Assembly (NCBI GenBank): GCA_002794775.1
Contig: NBAY01000164.1
Span: 1-31,351 of the forward strand
From: Porodaedalea pini
Lineage: Eukaryota; Basidiomycota; Agaricomycetes; Hymenochaetales; Hymenochaetaceae
Length of the DNA stretch: 31,351 nucleotides
Direction of reading: 5' to 3'
Shown: positions 30,821-31,351 of the stretch, piece by piece
Layout of the letters: each line of letters starts with the position of its first letter
Position numbering within the stretch: the stretch's first letter is position 1
Made by a program: the position numbers and the translations under genes
The notes under the pieces: generated by a model
Databases searched by the model: none
Told to the model about the DNA's origin: nothing
Seen by the model: only the letters and a program-made list of their open reading frames with translations

Positions 30821-31351
30821 TTACCCCCCCTTCAAGGTTGGGCGTCCCGACCAACCAAGATCGCGGTCGTCTGGCTCGGTGTCGATGAAGAGCGGGCGGA
30901 GTCGTGAGCGAGGGATGTCGAGTTTGCGAGGAGCACCTGGGTGTTTGAGGTAAAACTCAGCGATCGCCTCCTTTGCGTTCTCGCCAAAGTCCTTCTCTGG
31001 TTGCCAGGTTGGTTCGATGTACCCGACCCACTTGACGAGGTATTGTAGTTTACCTCGGTGCAGCCGTGAGTCAATGACCTCCTTGACCTCATACTCTTCC
31101 TCGTCGTCGACGATTTCCGGTGGAGGTGGTGGCGGCTGTTTCTGGCTTTTGAAGGTCGGTTTGATGGCAGGTTTGAGTAGTGCCTCGTTGAAGACGGGGT
31201 GGACCTTCTTCCATCGCTTTGGGAGTTTGAGCTTGTACACGCTCGCTCCAATCTTGTCAATGATGTCGAAGGGACCATACCATTTGTCGGCAAGTTTTTT
31301 CGTGGGCGAATCTGTACTGATGTTTCGCCCATCGAGGAAAAACTTGTCTCC
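30821..31351 (-). CDS. Copy C pol C-terminus: integrase GPF module and chromodomain (partial)
   Basis: One open frame from the window end to TAA at 30823-30821. It starts inside the integrase tail (GDKFFLDGRN), passes the GPF module (KWYGPFDII), the VHPVFNEALLKPA segment and an acidic linker, and ends in a chromodomain (LVKWVGY, TWQPEKDFGENAKEAI) with a basic tail. Unlike copy A there is no stop and no frameshift in this part, and Arg (CGA) stands where copy A has TGA. The stop codon sits between the polypurine tract and the LTR. The state of the rest of pol is unknown. Confidence 0.9.
   Translation of the reverse strand, partial: GDKFFLDGRNISTDSPTKKLADKWYGPFDIIDKIGASVYKLKLPKRWKKVHPVFNEALLKPAIKPTFKSQKQPPPPPPEIVDDEEEYEVKEVIDSRLHRGKLQYLVKWVGYIEPTWQPEKDFGENAKEAIAEFYLKHPGAPRKLDIPRSRLRPLFIDTEPDDRDLGWSGRPTLKGG

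Larger units (their letters stand above)
30380..31351 (-). mobile_element. Ty3/Gypsy chromovirus, copy C (window ends inside it)
   Basis: The 3' LTR and pol C-terminus of an element closely related to copy A, in the same orientation, inserted in the protease gene of element B. Bases 30375-30379 (cttga) are the candidate left copy of the target-site duplication. The rest lies beyond the window. Confidence 0.93.

Overview
The window looks like repeat-rich DNA from a mushroom-forming basidiomycete (Agaricomycetes). The reasons are: one intact host gene with seven very short introns (53-67 bp, one 51 bp, all GT-AG); an adenylation-thiolation-thioesterase synthetase of the type that makes quinones and furanones in these fungi; a Tad-like LINE; a Copia LTR element; and Ty3/Gypsy elements of two kinds, including the lineage whose reverse transcriptase has an FxDD catalytic box. 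No rRNA, tRNA or CRISPR was seen.

Layout. 1-7220: a minus-strand Ty3/Gypsy chromovirus (copy A) with gag, protease, RT/RNase H, integrase and chromodomain, closed on the right by a complete LTR and cut by the window edge in its left LTR. 7221-9735: host or decayed DNA with an SH3-domain relic, one uncertain 226-residue ORF and a 90-bp hairpin. 9736-14130: the only clearly intact gene, an eight-exon minus-strand gene predicted to encode 1329 residues in which an NRPS-like A-T-TE synthetase is fused to a complete 2-oxoglutarate/Fe(II) dioxygenase. 15229-21299: a plus-strand LINE with ORF1 and ORF2. 21814-22692: the 5' end of a plus-strand Copia element. 22693-30379: a second minus-strand Gypsy element (B) inserted in the Copia gag. 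30380-31351: a relative of copy A (copy C) inserted in the protease region of element B. The right half is thus a three-level nest: Copia, then B, then C.

How the parts relate. In copies A and C the LTR carries an 11-nt segment about 33 nt downstream of a TATA box. In copy A this segment is exactly complementary to the sequence one base inside the 5' LTR, which is the self-priming arrangement of Tf1/sushi elements. Element B is the strangest object. Between pol and its left LTR it carries a spliced gene on the opposite strand. That gene's product has a six-cysteine spacing matching the fungal Zn(2)-Cys(6) cluster. The whole element is loaded with the motif CGGTAC/GTACCG, including short arrays with exact 10-bp spacing. 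A self-encoded DNA-binding protein that recognises its own element is the most interesting hypothesis here, but it is inference.

Decay. Copy A, element B and the LINE are broken almost entirely by in-frame TGA codons where reading continues in the same frame on both sides. All four differences between the two copy-A LTRs are CpG transitions. Two catalytic Asp-to-Asn changes (copy-A integrase, LINE RT) are also of CpG type. This points to cytosine methylation and deamination of the repeats. The A-T-TE-dioxygenase gene has been spared.
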